From: CAYHHI01 sp964356335
Lineage (GTDB): Bacteria > Arandabacterota > Arandabacteria > Arandabacterales > Arandabacteraceae
Direction: 5' to 3'
NCBI GenBank assembly: GCA_964356335.1
Contig: CAYHHI010000013.1
Location: forward strand, 1-64,000
DNA length: 64,000 nt
The position numbers and the translations under genes were made by a program. Position 1 is the first letter of the stretch. The number at the start of each line of letters is the position of its first letter. Under the pieces are notes generated by a model. The model was given only the letters and a program-made list of their open reading frames with translations, was not told the origin of the DNA and did not search any database. Below, piece after piece: positions 43,441-52,663 of the stretch.

Positions 43441-44529
43441 TTGAGAACCCTGGACAGGTATGTTCTCGCCGAGTTTACCAGGATGATATTGATAGGCGCG
43501 CTGGCCTTTATCGCGGTCTTTGTCACCCTGGATATGGTGGAGAACGTCGATGATTTTGTGGATAACGACGTCGGCGTCCTTACTGTGCTCAAGTACTACG
43601 CCTTCCAGATCCCTTACATTTTCACACTCACCTTACCTGTGGCGGTCCTCATATCTTCACTTTTCACGATCGGCCAGATGGCAAGGCTTAACGAACTGGT
43701 AGCGATGAAGGCGTCCGGCATTCGCTTCGCAAGATCAATCGTGCCGCTGGCTGCGGCAGGCCTCGTGGCTAGCCTGGTGGCGCTGAGTGTTGCCGAGTTT
43801 GTCGAGCCCGGTGCGGATGCTATTGTGAGGAGCATCAAGAACAATGAGATCAGGAAATCCTCGGCTAAGACCGAGCCAAGAATAAGGTCCAACGTAACCT
43901 ATCGAGGCAAGGCCGGCCTTTTTTACTTCGCACCTGAGTATGATACTAGACTCAATACCATGAAGGATCTTGTCGTTGAACAATCACAAGCAGGGAAACT
44001 GATCTTCCGCCTCAACGCGACTGAGGCAGTCTGGAAGGATTCGATCTGGATACTATCGGAAGCCTGGGTGAGATGGTTCTCAGAGGATGGTGAAGTGGAA
44101 CGCGAGACTTACATAACCCAGGGCTCCCTCCCGATGGTCAAGGATTACCCCAGAGACATTCTGCGAGAGCAGCGAAACCCTGAAGAGATGAGCTACAGGG
44201 AACTGGCGCGCCTGGTGCGGAAGATAGATGAGAGCGGAGGGGATTCGGCGAAGTATCGCGTAGGCCTCGCCATGAAGATGTCGTTCCCTTTTGCCAATCT
44301 TATAGTTGTGCTCATCGGCTCACCTCTTTCCGCGCGGCTCCGCAGGGGTGGCCTGGCTGTGGGCGTGGGCACAGGACTTGGGCTATGCTTTGTCTATTAC
44401 GGCTTCGTGAGGGTCGGTCAGGCACTGGGCGATCATTCGGTGCTGCCGCCACTTGTCGCGGCATGGGCAGGCAACGTCTTCTTCGCCGTCTGCGGAATCG
44501 TCCTGATACTCAGGGCTGAGAAGCGCTAA
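43441..44529 (+). CDS. lptG: LptF/LptG-family LPS export permease (second of two)
   Basis: Second permease of the LPS transporter, 362 aa, starting LDRYVLAEFTRMILIGALAF as LptG proteins do. Three helices, a periplasmic jellyroll (about 130-265) and three helices follow; the last part has GSPLSARLRRGGLAVGVG. TTG start with GGGAG eight bases upstream. It is coupled to the preceding permease. Together with lptB and the lptC-like gene at 55.0-56.3 kb this makes most of an Lpt machine. Confidence 0.9.
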   Translation: MRTLDRYVLAEFTRMILIGALAFIAVFVTLDMVENVDDFVDNDVGVLTVLKYYAFQIPYIFTLTLPVAVLISSLFTIGQMARLNELVAMKASGIRFARSIVPLAAAGLVASLVALSVAEFVEPGADAIVRSIKNNEIRKSSAKTEPRIRSNVTYRGKAGLFYFAPEYDTRLNTMKDLVVEQSQAGKLIFRLNATEAVWKDSIWILSEAWVRWFSEDGEVERETYITQGSLPMVKDYPRDILREQRNPEEMSYRELARLVRKIDESGGDSAKYRVGLAMKMSFPFANLIVVLIGSPLSARLRRGGLAVGVGTGLGLCFVYYGFVRVGQALGDHSVLPPLVAAWAGNVFFAVCGIVLILRAEKR

Positions 44530-44594
44530 CTTCGAGACCGCTCCGCTCCGGGAACCGGGGTTGTTAACCTGCAAGTCAGGGAGTCACTCAGTTG

Positions 44595-45848
44595 CTATGT
44601 TCCTGACTTCCAGGATGCCAGGTAGATTCGCTGTTCTTCTGTGAGCGTGTCAATCTTCACCCCGATAGCAGCAAGCTTGAGGCCGGCGACCTTCCGGTCT
44701 ATGTCGGCCGGGACGGGGTAGACATCCGGCACGAGCTTGGTCTTTGATCGAACCAGGTATTCCAGCGAGAGGGCCTGATTGGCGAAACTCATGTCCATCA
44801 CAGATGCCGGATGCCCTTCGGCAGCAGCAAGGTTTATCAAGCGGCCCTCGCCCAAGAGATAAACACGCTTGTCACCTATCCTGTACTCATCAACCTCGCC
44901 GCGTATACGCCGCTTCGAGGTCCCCATCTTTTCCAGTGCTTCGATGTCGATCTCAACATTGAAGTGCCCCGAGTTGCAGATGACGGCTCCGTCCTTCATC
45001 GCTTCGAAATGCTCCACCCTCAAGACCCCCTTGTTGCCGGTCAGAGTGATGAAAAGATCGCCGACCTTCGCTGCATCGGCCATGGGCATAACGGCGAACC
45101 CATCCATCACGGCTTCAAGCCCCTTCAGGGGTTCGACCTCGGTCACGATCACATTGGCACCCATTCCCCTTGCCCGAGTTGCGACCCCCCTCCCACACCA
45201 ACCGTAACCGCAGATTACGACTCTGGATCCGGCTAGCAGCATGTTGGTGGACCTTAAAATGCCGTCAAGAGTGCTCTGTCCCGTCCCGTACCTGTTGTCG
45301 AAAAGATGTTTGGTGAGAGCATCGTTCACGGCGATGATGGGGTATCTCAAGGCACCTTCTTTGGCCATACTCCGGAGCCTTATCACACCCGTTGTAGTCT
45401 CCTCGGTACCTCCGATCACGGAGGAAGCCAGCGCCGGCGTCTCCGAATGTATAGTGAAAACCAGGTCAGCACCATCATCCATCGTGATCTGCGGAGAGAA
45501 AGCAAGGGCTCCCCTTATGTGCTCATAGTAACCTTTGGTGTCAACCCCCCGCCTTGCAAAGACGCTTATCTTGCCATCCTCCACGAGTGATGCCGCCACA
45601 TCATCCTGGGTGCTCAGGGGATTGGAAGCACAAAGCCGCACGTCTGCACCACCGGCCTTGAGCGTGGTCATCAGGTTAGCGGTCTCGGTTGTGACATGGA
45701 GGCACGCCGCTATCCTTATGCCTTCCAGCGGTTTCTCTGCTGCAAACCGCTTCCTTATGTCGTTGAGGACAGGCATGCTTGCTCCCGCCCACTCGATCCT
45801 GAGTTTGCCCTTCTGGGCGAGCCCTGGGTCATGGATATCGTGGTCCAC
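44595..45848 (-). CDS. ahcY: Adenosylhomocysteinase (SAH hydrolase)
   Basis: The enzyme splits S-adenosylhomocysteine to adenosine and homocysteine, removing the product inhibitor of methyltransferases. Conserved segments are ACLHVTTETANLMTTLKAGGA near residue 47, DDGADLVF, the NAD-binding VVICGYGWCGRGVA near 215, and GHFNVEIDIEAL. Length is 417 aa, close to the shorter bacterial/archaeal forms. GTG start with GGAGG five bases upstream. It follows metK by about 50 nt, so SAM synthesis and SAH recycling are encoded together. Confidence 0.97.
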   Translation of the reverse strand: MDHDIHDPGLAQKGKLRIEWAGASMPVLNDIRKRFAAEKPLEGIRIAACLHVTTETANLMTTLKAGGADVRLCASNPLSTQDDVAASLVEDGKISVFARRGVDTKGYYEHIRGALAFSPQITMDDGADLVFTIHSETPALASSVIGGTEETTTGVIRLRSMAKEGALRYPIIAVNDALTKHLFDNRYGTGQSTLDGILRSTNMLLAGSRVVICGYGWCGRGVATRARGMGANVIVTEVEPLKGLEAVMDGFAVMPMADAAKVGDLFITLTGNKGVLRVEHFEAMKDGAVICNSGHFNVEIDIEALEKMGTSKRRIRGEVDEYRIGDKRVYLLGEGRLINLAAAEGHPASVMDMSFANQALSLEYLVRSKTKLVPDVYPVPADIDRKVAGLKLAAIGVKIDTLTEEQRIYLASWKSGT

Positions 45849-45896
45849 TTGAACCTCCTCGGAGATGCTCCACGAGAGACGTTTCTATGTATGCTC

Positions 45897-47042
45897 TCAG
45901 AGATATTTCTTGAGATCAGCGGCCCTGTCGGTGACCTCCCAGGTGAACCCTTCCTCCTCACGTCCGAAGTGGCCGTAGGCAGCCGTCCGCCGATACACAG
46001 GGCGTCTGAGCTTAAGCTGCTCGATGATGGCCCTGGGTCTAAAGTCGAATTGCTTCAGCACGATCTTCGCCAACTCCTCGTCATCCATGACGCCCGTGCC
46101 CTGGGTGTCGACCATTACCGAGACGGGCTGGGCCACACCGATCGCATACGCGATCTGGACCTCGCACTCTCCGGCAAATCCCGCTGCCACAACGTTCTTG
46201 GCGACGTAGCGCGCCATATAGGAACCCGACCGGTCAACCTTCGTAGGATCCTTTCCCGACAGGCAACCACCGCCGTGACTGCCGAAACCACCGTAGGTGT
46301 CAACCACAATCTTCCTTCCCGTGAGACCGCAGTCCCCCTGAGGCCCTCCGATCACGAACCTGCCGGTCTCGTTTACGAAGATCTTCATTCCGGCTTTGTC
46401 AACAAGTGACTTAGGAATGACCTGGTTTATCACCTTTGCTTCAATGTTCTGCCTTATCTGTTTGTCAGAGGCATCCGGGTGGTGCTGAGCAGCAATAACC
46501 ACGGATCTCACAGCGACCGGCTTGCCGTCATCGTACTCGACAGTCACCTGGGATTTGCCATCAGGTCTCAAGTAAGGTATGGTGCCGTCTTTCCTTACCT
46601 CAGCCAGCTTCCGCACCAGCCGGTGTGCCAGTAAGATGGGCAGAGGCATCAGCTCCGGAGTCTCATTGACGGCATACCCAAACATCATGCCCTGGTCGCC
46701 GGCCCCTTCCCTGTCCACTCCCATAGCAATATCGGGTGACTGCTCGTGGATTGAGGTGAGCACGGCGCAGGTCTCGAAATCGAACCCATACGTTGCATCG
46801 GTGTACCCGATATCCCTTATCACGCCCCTCACCACGCCGGGTATCTCGACATAGCAATCAGTGGTTATCTCACCTGCGACAAGAGCCAGACCCGTTGCTA
46901 CAAGTGTCTCACACGCAACTCTCCCGTTAGGATCCTTCCCAATAATCTCGTCAAGGATCGCATCGGATATCTGGTCGGCTACTTTGTCCGGGTGACCCTC
47001 AGTGACTGACTCCGACGTGAACAGGTGCTTCTGCTTGTTCAT
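45897..47042 (-). CDS. metK: S-adenosylmethionine synthetase
   Basis: MetK makes SAM from methionine and ATP. Motifs seen are LFTSESVTEGHPDKVADQIS at the N-terminus, REGAGDQGMMFGYA in the middle and the P-loop-like GGGCLSGKDPTKVDRSG; DxGTTG-like parts are in place. I choose the ATG at 47042 with GGAGG six bases upstream (381 aa); a GTG two codons earlier is too near the SD. It lies between the nucleotidyltransferase and ahcY on the same strand. Confidence 0.98.
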   Translation of the reverse strand: MNKQKHLFTSESVTEGHPDKVADQISDAILDEIIGKDPNGRVACETLVATGLALVAGEITTDCYVEIPGVVRGVIRDIGYTDATYGFDFETCAVLTSIHEQSPDIAMGVDREGAGDQGMMFGYAVNETPELMPLPILLAHRLVRKLAEVRKDGTIPYLRPDGKSQVTVEYDDGKPVAVRSVVIAAQHHPDASDKQIRQNIEAKVINQVIPKSLVDKAGMKIFVNETGRFVIGGPQGDCGLTGRKIVVDTYGGFGSHGGGCLSGKDPTKVDRSGSYMARYVAKNVVAAGFAGECEVQIAYAIGVAQPVSVMVDTQGTGVMDDEELAKIVLKQFDFRPRAIIEQLKLRRPVYRRTAAYGHFGREEEGFTWEVTDRAADLKKYL

Positions 47043-47062
47043 ATCCACCCTCCATGCTTTGC

Positions 47063-48037
47063 TTAAGTGAAGTCTATCTCCGATGAATCGCCAACGTTGA
47101 GGCGTTTGAAAGTGCCGCGCACTACCGCGTTATCCCCAACCAGAGATGAATCCAGGAGAGCGTCCTCAACAGAGGCACTCTCGCCTATTATGGAATTCCT
47201 TATTATGGACTTCTTAACGACTGATTTCTCGGCGATTGAAACGTAAGGTCCGACCACCGAGGCCTCAACCCGCGCATCCGGTGCGATATAGACGGGCCCG
47301 ACAATTATGCTCCCGGGGATGTCCGCTGCAGGAGCCGACATCTCCAGAAGCGCTCGATTGGTCTCAAGCAGGGTCTCGGGTTTGCCGCAGTCAAACCAAC
47401 CATCGATGTCAAACGCCCTGAGTTCGATCCCCTCACACATCATCATGTTGAGGGCATCCGTAAGCTGGAACTCGCCTTTGGTTCTTGTCTCCGAAGATAT
47501 TATGGAATCGAGGGCACCAAAAAGAGCTGCCGTGTCTTTTATCCAGTACACGCCGACGACGGCGAGGTCGGACTCGGGTCTCTCGGGCTTTTCAACAAGG
47601 TTCACGATGCGCCCGCCCTCCACCTTCACGACTCCGAATCTCTCAGGCTCCGCCACTTTCTTCACACCGATGTAGTTGCCATCCGATTCAATCATCTTCT
47701 TGAGGTCGCCCTTGAAGATGCTGTCACCAAGCACGATAAAGACCGGATCAGTGCCAACGTACTTCCGCGTAAGATAAATAGCATGCCCCAGGCCGAGGCG
47801 CGCCTCCTGCTCCACAAAATTCACGTGAACATCGTAATTGGCCCTGACATAATCCACGATCTCCTGGCCCCGGTACCCTACGATCAAGATTATGTCGTTG
47901 ATCCCGAGTTTGACTGCATCATCAAGAATGTGTCCCAGAATGGGCTTTCCTGCGACTCTGATCAGGGACTTGGGGACCGTATGGGTGTGAGGCCTAAGCC
48001 TGGTTCCTTCTCCAGCAACGGGGATTATCGCTTTCAC
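47063..48037 (-). CDS. Sugar-1-phosphate nucleotidyltransferase with left-handed beta-helix tail
   Basis: The N-terminal domain (about 1-230) is a glucose-1-phosphate nucleotidyltransferase of the RfbA/GalU superfamily: VAGEGTRLRPHTHTVPK, then VLGDSIF as the metal-binding segment. Residues about 240-324 contain hexapeptide repeats (IIVGPVYIAPDARVEASV) that fold as a left-handed beta-helix. The exact sugar and nucleotide cannot be told. The start GTG comes directly after the TAG of the isomerase gene with GGAAG upstream. Neighbouring PGI/PMI fits a role in activated-sugar supply. Confidence 0.88.
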   Translation of the reverse strand: MKAIIPVAGEGTRLRPHTHTVPKSLIRVAGKPILGHILDDAVKLGINDIILIVGYRGQEIVDYVRANYDVHVNFVEQEARLGLGHAIYLTRKYVGTDPVFIVLGDSIFKGDLKKMIESDGNYIGVKKVAEPERFGVVKVEGGRIVNLVEKPERPESDLAVVGVYWIKDTAALFGALDSIISSETRTKGEFQLTDALNMMMCEGIELRAFDIDGWFDCGKPETLLETNRALLEMSAPAADIPGSIIVGPVYIAPDARVEASVVGPYVSIAEKSVVKKSIIRNSIIGESASVEDALLDSSLVGDNAVVRGTFKRLNVGDSSEIDFT

Positions 48038-49084
48038 CTAATCTTCCATTCCACCCTGTTTGAGCAAGGTCTTGATCCTGTCGATCGTTTTTATCGGGGT
48101 CGGATCAACACCCCTGGCAAGCGCAAGATAGACACTTCCATAATCACCCAGTAATATCAGTGAAAACATCCTGCTTAGCAAGCTGGATCCGCTCGTCCAG
48201 AACTCTCCGCAAAAAAAGGCATTGTCCCCGATGACGTCCTTAATCAGGGCAAGGCTCCGGGCGGCCTGCGGATGCTCATCCGAAGTCCTCAGCACGATAA
48301 CTCCCGCGGTTATGCCTCGGGCTTCGACTTCCCAGCCCATGATCTCATTGTGGTTCGCCTCGGGGACGACGCTTGTAAACGCCAACGTCTTGGCATTCTC
48401 GCAGAACTGGTTCTTCCACCTGAGGCCTACGGCATCCAGGTCGGTGCCACAGTAGATTAGGGGTATGCGCGATACGAGATCCCTTGCCAGGCGCACCGCC
48501 GGATTGGCATCCGTCTCGTGTCGGACATAGACCTTGGTCAGACTCTCCAGGGTATCGGCGCATTCGCACAGCTCATCTTCAGGATGCGCGCACAGACCTG
48601 CCTTCCAGGCAAGAGCCAGCAGGGTCGCGAAGCAGTAGCCAAGACCGGCTCTCGGCGGAAACCCCATGGGGATCTTCACATACGGTATCCCTCGCAGGCG
48701 TGCTTCCTCGAGCAGGTGGCCATCAGATGTTATGCACACCACAAGGGCGTTTCTTGAAATGGCTTCGCGGAAGCATGAGAGTGCTTCCTCGGTATTGCCT
48801 GAGTAAGAGGAGATGACAACCAGCGAACCCTCGCCGACGAAGCGCGGCAGGCCGTAATCCCTTAAGACAAAGACCGGAATGCCTGAGTGCCTCGAAAGAT
48901 AGATCCTCAGGAGGTCCCCGCCTATGGCAGAGGCTCCCATGCCCGCAATCGCGAGGGTTTTCGGCTCGATCCTCTCCAGGGATCGCCATGCTTCTTCGCC
49001 AAGCCTGAAGCCCAGTCGAAGCTGCTCAGGAAGGCTTCGAATCTTCCCCAACATGTCAGATGAGTCCAAGGTGAGACTCCTCAT
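48038..49084 (-). CDS. Bifunctional phosphoglucose/phosphomannose isomerase
   Basis: An SIS-domain isomerase of the PGI/PMI family (348 aa) that interconverts fructose-6-P with glucose-6-P and mannose-6-P. First SIS motif AIAGMGASAIGGDLL, then VVISSYSGNTEEAL; the family-specific EANHNEIMGWE block lies near residue 245. It overlaps ptsI by 4 nt (ATGA type) and touches the nucleotidyltransferase gene, so all three are one transcript. Confidence 0.93.
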   Translation of the reverse strand: MRSLTLDSSDMLGKIRSLPEQLRLGFRLGEEAWRSLERIEPKTLAIAGMGASAIGGDLLRIYLSRHSGIPVFVLRDYGLPRFVGEGSLVVISSYSGNTEEALSCFREAISRNALVVCITSDGHLLEEARLRGIPYVKIPMGFPPRAGLGYCFATLLALAWKAGLCAHPEDELCECADTLESLTKVYVRHETDANPAVRLARDLVSRIPLIYCGTDLDAVGLRWKNQFCENAKTLAFTSVVPEANHNEIMGWEVEARGITAGVIVLRTSDEHPQAARSLALIKDVIGDNAFFCGEFWTSGSSLLSRMFSLILLGDYGSVYLALARGVDPTPIKTIDRIKTLLKQGGMED

Positions 49085-50844
49085 AGAAGCATTTCAGGAC
49101 GGTCTTTGCCAATGATCTCCATGGCGAGCCTCCTTGTCCGGGCCGGGTCGACGGTGGTGAGGGCCTCTTCCGCAACTCTCCGGGCATCCGCATAGCTCAC
49201 CGAGCGCACCATTTCCTTTACCTCGGGCACCACATAAGGGCTGGCGCTCAACTCGTCAATGCCCATTCCCAGCAACACCAACGCGCAGACGAGGTCACTG
49301 GACATCTCACCGCACAGGCCGACCCAGATGCCGGCCTCTTTTGCCTTGCAGATGGTCTCACTGATAAAGCGGAGCACGCCGAGATGTAAAGGCTCATAGA
49401 GATAGGCAACCTTCTCGTTGCCGCGGTCGGCGGCAAGCGCATACTGGATCAGGTCATTGGAACCTATGCTGAAGAAGTCAACATGCTGAGCGAGCTCCCG
49501 CGCGATCATCACTGCGGCCGGCGTCTCGATCATTATTCCGACCTCGGAGTCAGCGTCGAACTTATGGCCTTCGCCCGCAAGTTCTCGCTTTGTTTCATCG
49601 AGGACCTCGATCGCCTGAATGATCTCTTCAAGATTGGAAATCATGGGATACATTATCTTCACATTGCCGTGGACACTTGCCCTCAGGATCGCCCGCAGCT
49701 GCGTCTTGAAGATGTCCTTCCTCGCGAGACAGAACCGAATGCCGCGCCAGCCGAGATATGGGTTCATCTCTTTCGGGCTCTCGAATTCGGAAAGAAACTT
49801 ATCCCCACCCAGGTCCATGGTCCTTATTATGACGGGGTCGGGTTTCACCTTTGAGGCCACGGCCTCATAAATCCTGAGCTGTTCGTCCTCGCTGGGAAGG
49901 CCTTCCCTTCCAATGTAAATGAACTCCGTTCTGTAGAGACCGATGCCATGCGCCCCGTGTTCTAGAACCGAATCGACCTCTTCATGAGACTCTATGTTAG
50001 CCGAGAGCATTATTGAATGGCCATCGATCGTGACCGCCGGCAGGTCCCTGAAACGGAGAAGCCCCGTGGTCACACTGGCGAAATGCTGAAGCTCATGGCT
50101 GTATCTGTCGATGGTTTCAGGCGAAGGCGAAACGATCACCCTTCCCCTGTTCCCGTCAACGATGACGAAGTCGTCGTCCTGCACTCTCACCGTCACGTTG
50201 TTCAAGCCAACCACGGCGGGGATCTCGAGGGACCTGGCCATTATTGCCGTGTGAGACGTCCTGCCCCCGACGTCAGTAGCAAATGCCTTCACCTTTTCTC
50301 TGCGCATCTGGGCAGTGTCAGCGGGCGAAAGGTCGTGCGCGATGACCACCACATCGGAGCCTAGATTGGACAGGTCATTGGCATCCCTGTTTGTTCCCGA
50401 AAGGTTCGAAAGCACCCTTATCCTGACGTCCCTTATGTCCGCGGCCCTGTCCTTTATGTAAACGTCCCCCTTTGCCCAGAGCAGTCTCTCATGTCTTGAG
50501 AGAACGGCGCTCAGGGCAAATTCAGCGTTGTTGCCACTGCGCACCCCCGCAATCACCTCATCGATTGACATCTTGTCTTCGAGTATCATTACGTGAGCAT
50601 CGAAGATCCTTGCGTAGGACTCGCCCATCTCGTGCGCAACCTTATTTCTAACGTCCAGAAGCTGTGCCTTCGTGACCCCAAGCGCCCCCATAAGCCTCTC
50701 GATCTCACCGTCAATCTCATCGGGTGAGAGCCGCCGCCTGGGCACCCTCATGTCGGTCCGTGCAAGGACAAGCGCATTGCCCATTGCAATGCCCGGTGAG
50801 GCAGCAACGCCGTTTGCCACACCCTCCACCTTCTTGCCTGTCAA
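49081..50844 (-). CDS. ptsI: PTS enzyme I (phosphoenolpyruvate-protein phosphotransferase)
   Basis: Enzyme I takes phosphate from PEP and passes it to HPr. The phosphohistidine motif is GGRTSHTAIMARS with H199. The C-terminal PEP-binding barrel has YRTEFIYIGREGLPSE, an MYPMISNLEEI helix, FSIGSNDLIQYALAADR and the catalytic cysteine in GLCGEMSSD. Length of 587 aa is that of canonical EI, with no GAF domain as in nitrogen-PTS PtsP. TTG start with GGGGAG five bases upstream, 2 nt after ptsH. No EIIA/B/C is found here. Confidence 0.96.
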   Translation of the reverse strand: MTGKKVEGVANGVAASPGIAMGNALVLARTDMRVPRRRLSPDEIDGEIERLMGALGVTKAQLLDVRNKVAHEMGESYARIFDAHVMILEDKMSIDEVIAGVRSGNNAEFALSAVLSRHERLLWAKGDVYIKDRAADIRDVRIRVLSNLSGTNRDANDLSNLGSDVVVIAHDLSPADTAQMRREKVKAFATDVGGRTSHTAIMARSLEIPAVVGLNNVTVRVQDDDFVIVDGNRGRVIVSPSPETIDRYSHELQHFASVTTGLLRFRDLPAVTIDGHSIMLSANIESHEEVDSVLEHGAHGIGLYRTEFIYIGREGLPSEDEQLRIYEAVASKVKPDPVIIRTMDLGGDKFLSEFESPKEMNPYLGWRGIRFCLARKDIFKTQLRAILRASVHGNVKIMYPMISNLEEIIQAIEVLDETKRELAGEGHKFDADSEVGIMIETPAAVMIARELAQHVDFFSIGSNDLIQYALAADRGNEKVAYLYEPLHLGVLRFISETICKAKEAGIWVGLCGEMSSDLVCALVLLGMGIDELSASPYVVPEVKEMVRSVSYADARRVAEEALTTVDPARTRRLAMEIIGKDRPEMLL

Positions 50845-50846
50845 GT

Positions 50847-51116
50847 CTACTCCCCTTCGTTGAACTTTGCTTCGATGAGCCCAATGACGATCATCAAGGC
50901 GTCTTCTTCATCCGGTCCATCTGCTATCACGGTGAGCTCAGTCCCGATTGCAGCCTCAAGCCCAAGGACCCCCATTATGCTTTTGGCGTCAACCTTGATG
51001 TCATTCTTGCGGATGTGAACATCCGATCGAAAGGCAGACGCCGCCTGCACAAGCAAAGCAGCGGCCCTCAGGTGAAGGCCCATCTTATTTGTTATAGTCA
51101 CCTTACGCTCGACCAT
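50847..51116 (-). CDS. ptsH: HPr phosphocarrier protein
   Basis: HPr relays phosphate from enzyme I. The 89-aa protein has the active-site H15 in MGLHLRAAA (the common form is GLHARPA; the Pro is replaced) and S46 in AKSIMGVLGL, the target of HPr kinase. I choose the ATG at 51116, with GAGG five bases upstream, since a 141-codon frame from 51272 adds 52 residues of no HPr character. A strong promoter ends only a few bases upstream of the ATG. The linked hprK makes Ser46 phosphorylation likely. Confidence 0.95.
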   Translation of the reverse strand: MVERKVTITNKMGLHLRAAALLVQAASAFRSDVHIRKNDIKVDAKSIMGVLGLEAAIGTELTVIADGPDEEDALMIVIGLIEAKFNEGE

Positions 51117-51125
51117 ACGTACCTC

Positions 51126-51154
51126 ATAATGCCGAGGCCTCGCAGAAAAGTCAA
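51126..51154 (-). promoter_or_regulatory. Sigma-70 promoter directly in front of ptsH
   Basis: TTGACT (51154-51149), a 17-bp spacer and CATTAT (51131-51126) lie on the minus strand. The predicted transcript start (about 51119) is only 3-4 nt before the ATG, so this transcript would be leaderless; read-through from hprK would keep the GAGG site. Confidence 0.6.
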
Positions 51155-51314
51155 CCCACCATTCTCGGCCGGCCGCGACAGGCTTTCTGCGGGACCAGTT
51201 GGAACCGGGCGTTGGCTGGCGTTCGCGGGACGATCTTCGGGCCCCCCAGGGACCACCAAGCCCTCTTTTCACCCAGGGTCGAACCTGGCCCGAGGAGAGA
51301 CCGAGGCGGTGTCG

Positions 51315-52289
51315 CTACTCGATATCTCTCGGAACGAAACCCACCTTGCCGGCCTGCTTCAGCCGCTCGACCAGCTTCTCGCGCAGACTGTCAGCGGCGT
51401 CGTAGCCATAGACACCAAGGATGTGGCTGAGAGCAACAACTTCGACTATGGCGCTCACACTCTTGCCGGCAACCAGCGGTACTGCCATCGAGGGGATTCT
51501 GACGCCGAGTATCTCCACTTGCTTGCACTCAAGCCCGGATCTGTCGTAAGAAAGCCCGTCCTCACCCCATTCCTTGAGGTTGACCTCTATTTCGATGCGC
51601 TTCTGCCTGCGCAGGGCCCTTATGCCGAAGATGCTGCCTATGTCCACGAGACCGATGCCTCTCACCTCGACATAGTTCTGAAGAGGCTCAGAGCTCCTGC
51701 CAACCAGTATACCAGGAGGCGTGGCTATCACGCGAACCAGGTCATCGGCCACGAGTCTGTGTCCGCGTTCAACAAGGTCCAGGGCGCATTCGCTCTTGCC
51801 GATACCGCTCTTGCCTCTGAGCAATATCCCGACGCCATAGACATCAACCAGAGTCCCGTTGATACGGGTCTCGGGTGCAAGCTCAACGAGCAGATAATCG
51901 CTGAGATGCTGGACCGTTTCGGTCGGTGAAAGCGGAGTGGAGAAGAACGGCACCCGTCTCTCGACTGCGATCTCGATCAAGGGTTCAGGTAAAGCCATTG
52001 CCTGCGTGACGATCACACACGGTATCTTCTTTGTCAGAAGATCACGGAACGATCTCATACGGGCCTCGGCGTCGAGCTTTCCGAGGTAGAGCACCTCAGC
52101 CTTGCCAAGAATCTGAATCAGCTCGGAGGCAAAGCCCTCGCCGAAGCCGGCGAGCATGAGCCCGGGCCGGCCCATATCGGCGTGCGTGACCGCAATGTCA
52201 AGGTCTATGCCCTCGGTGACGAGCTCGAGCTTGAGCTCCTCCCTGCAGTCAGCGAAAATCTTGGACACGAGTATATGTTTTGAGTTCAC
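51315..52289 (-). CDS. hprK: HPr kinase/phosphorylase
   Basis: HprK phosphorylates HPr at Ser46 with ATP or PPi and removes it with Pi. The N-terminal domain (about 1-130) is followed by the kinase domain with Walker A GKSGIGKSE near 153-161, LVADDLVRV, and the family signature YVEVRGIGLVDI. Length is 324 aa. GTG start with GGGGAG six bases upstream, 11 nt after hpf. It is separated from ptsH by 198 nt containing a promoter but no gene. Confidence 0.96.
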   Translation of the reverse strand: MNSKHILVSKIFADCREELKLELVTEGIDLDIAVTHADMGRPGLMLAGFGEGFASELIQILGKAEVLYLGKLDAEARMRSFRDLLTKKIPCVIVTQAMALPEPLIEIAVERRVPFFSTPLSPTETVQHLSDYLLVELAPETRINGTLVDVYGVGILLRGKSGIGKSECALDLVERGHRLVADDLVRVIATPPGILVGRSSEPLQNYVEVRGIGLVDIGSIFGIRALRRQKRIEIEVNLKEWGEDGLSYDRSGLECKQVEILGVRIPSMAVPLVAGKSVSAIVEVVALSHILGVYGYDAADSLREKLVERLKQAGKVGFVPRDIE

Positions 52290-52300
52290 CGCTTACTCCC

Positions 52301-52663
52301 CTAGAACTCCTCCGCAAGGTCATCCGTGTCTTCAGGCTCAGTGCTGGCGACCGGTGCCGCTCCCGGCCGGCGGACCCTTTTGTGCCTCATCTTGTCCTTC
52401 AACTTCATCACCTGGCGCTCCATCTTATCTGCGGCACCGTCGAGGGCCGCGTAGAGGTCTTCCGCACTACTTTCCGAGAAAAAGTCGAAACCCTGTCCGT
52501 GAAGGGTTATCTCGAACCTGTATATGAAACGCTCCACCCGGAGGATAACATGGCAGTCCAGCACTCCGTCAAAGTACCTTTTGAGCTTGATGAGCCGCTT
52601 CTCGATATGGTCCCTCATGCTATCCGTCAGTTCCAATGACTTCGAAGTTACTTCTATGCGCAT
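52301..52663 (-). CDS. hpf: Ribosome hibernation-promoting factor (short form)
   Basis: HPF binds the 30S decoding channel and promotes inactive ribosome dimers or stored ribosomes in slow growth. At 120 aa it has the beta-alpha-beta-beta-beta-alpha domain (IEVTSKSLELTDSMRDHIEKR; AALDGAADKMERQVMKLKDK) and a short acidic tail, without the long-form dimerisation domain. ATG with a perfect AGGAGG five bases upstream. It overlaps lipA by 10 nt. Position after rpoN is conserved in Gram-negatives, but lipA intervenes here. Confidence 0.94.
   Translation of the reverse strand: MRIEVTSKSLELTDSMRDHIEKRLIKLKRYFDGVLDCHVILRVERFIYRFEITLHGQGFDFFSESSAEDLYAALDGAADKMERQVMKLKDKMRHKRVRRPGAAPVASTEPEDTDDLAEEF

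Noticed and set aside
44573..44607. AGTCAGG/CCTGACT inverted repeat at the lptG-ahcY junction as a bidirectional terminator
   Set aside because: The right arm lies inside the ahcY coding region, the loop is long, and there is no T-tract on either side.
45849..45896. CCGAGGAG sequence before ahcY resembling the start of a SAH riboswitch
   Set aside because: The gap is only 48 nt and lacks the P2/P4 pairing partners; the bases are the Shine-Dalgarno of ahcY.
51117..51272. N-terminal extension of HPr by 52 residues
   Set aside because: The extra sequence has no HPr character, and the ATG at 51116 has a Shine-Dalgarno and yields exactly the family length with H15 and S46 in register.
51272..51290. 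tRNA-like T-arm (CCAGGTTCGACCCTGGG on the minus strand) after hprK
   Set aside because: The stem has an A-G mismatch, and there is no acceptor, D or anticodon arm at the right distance; the 5' half would lie inside hprK.
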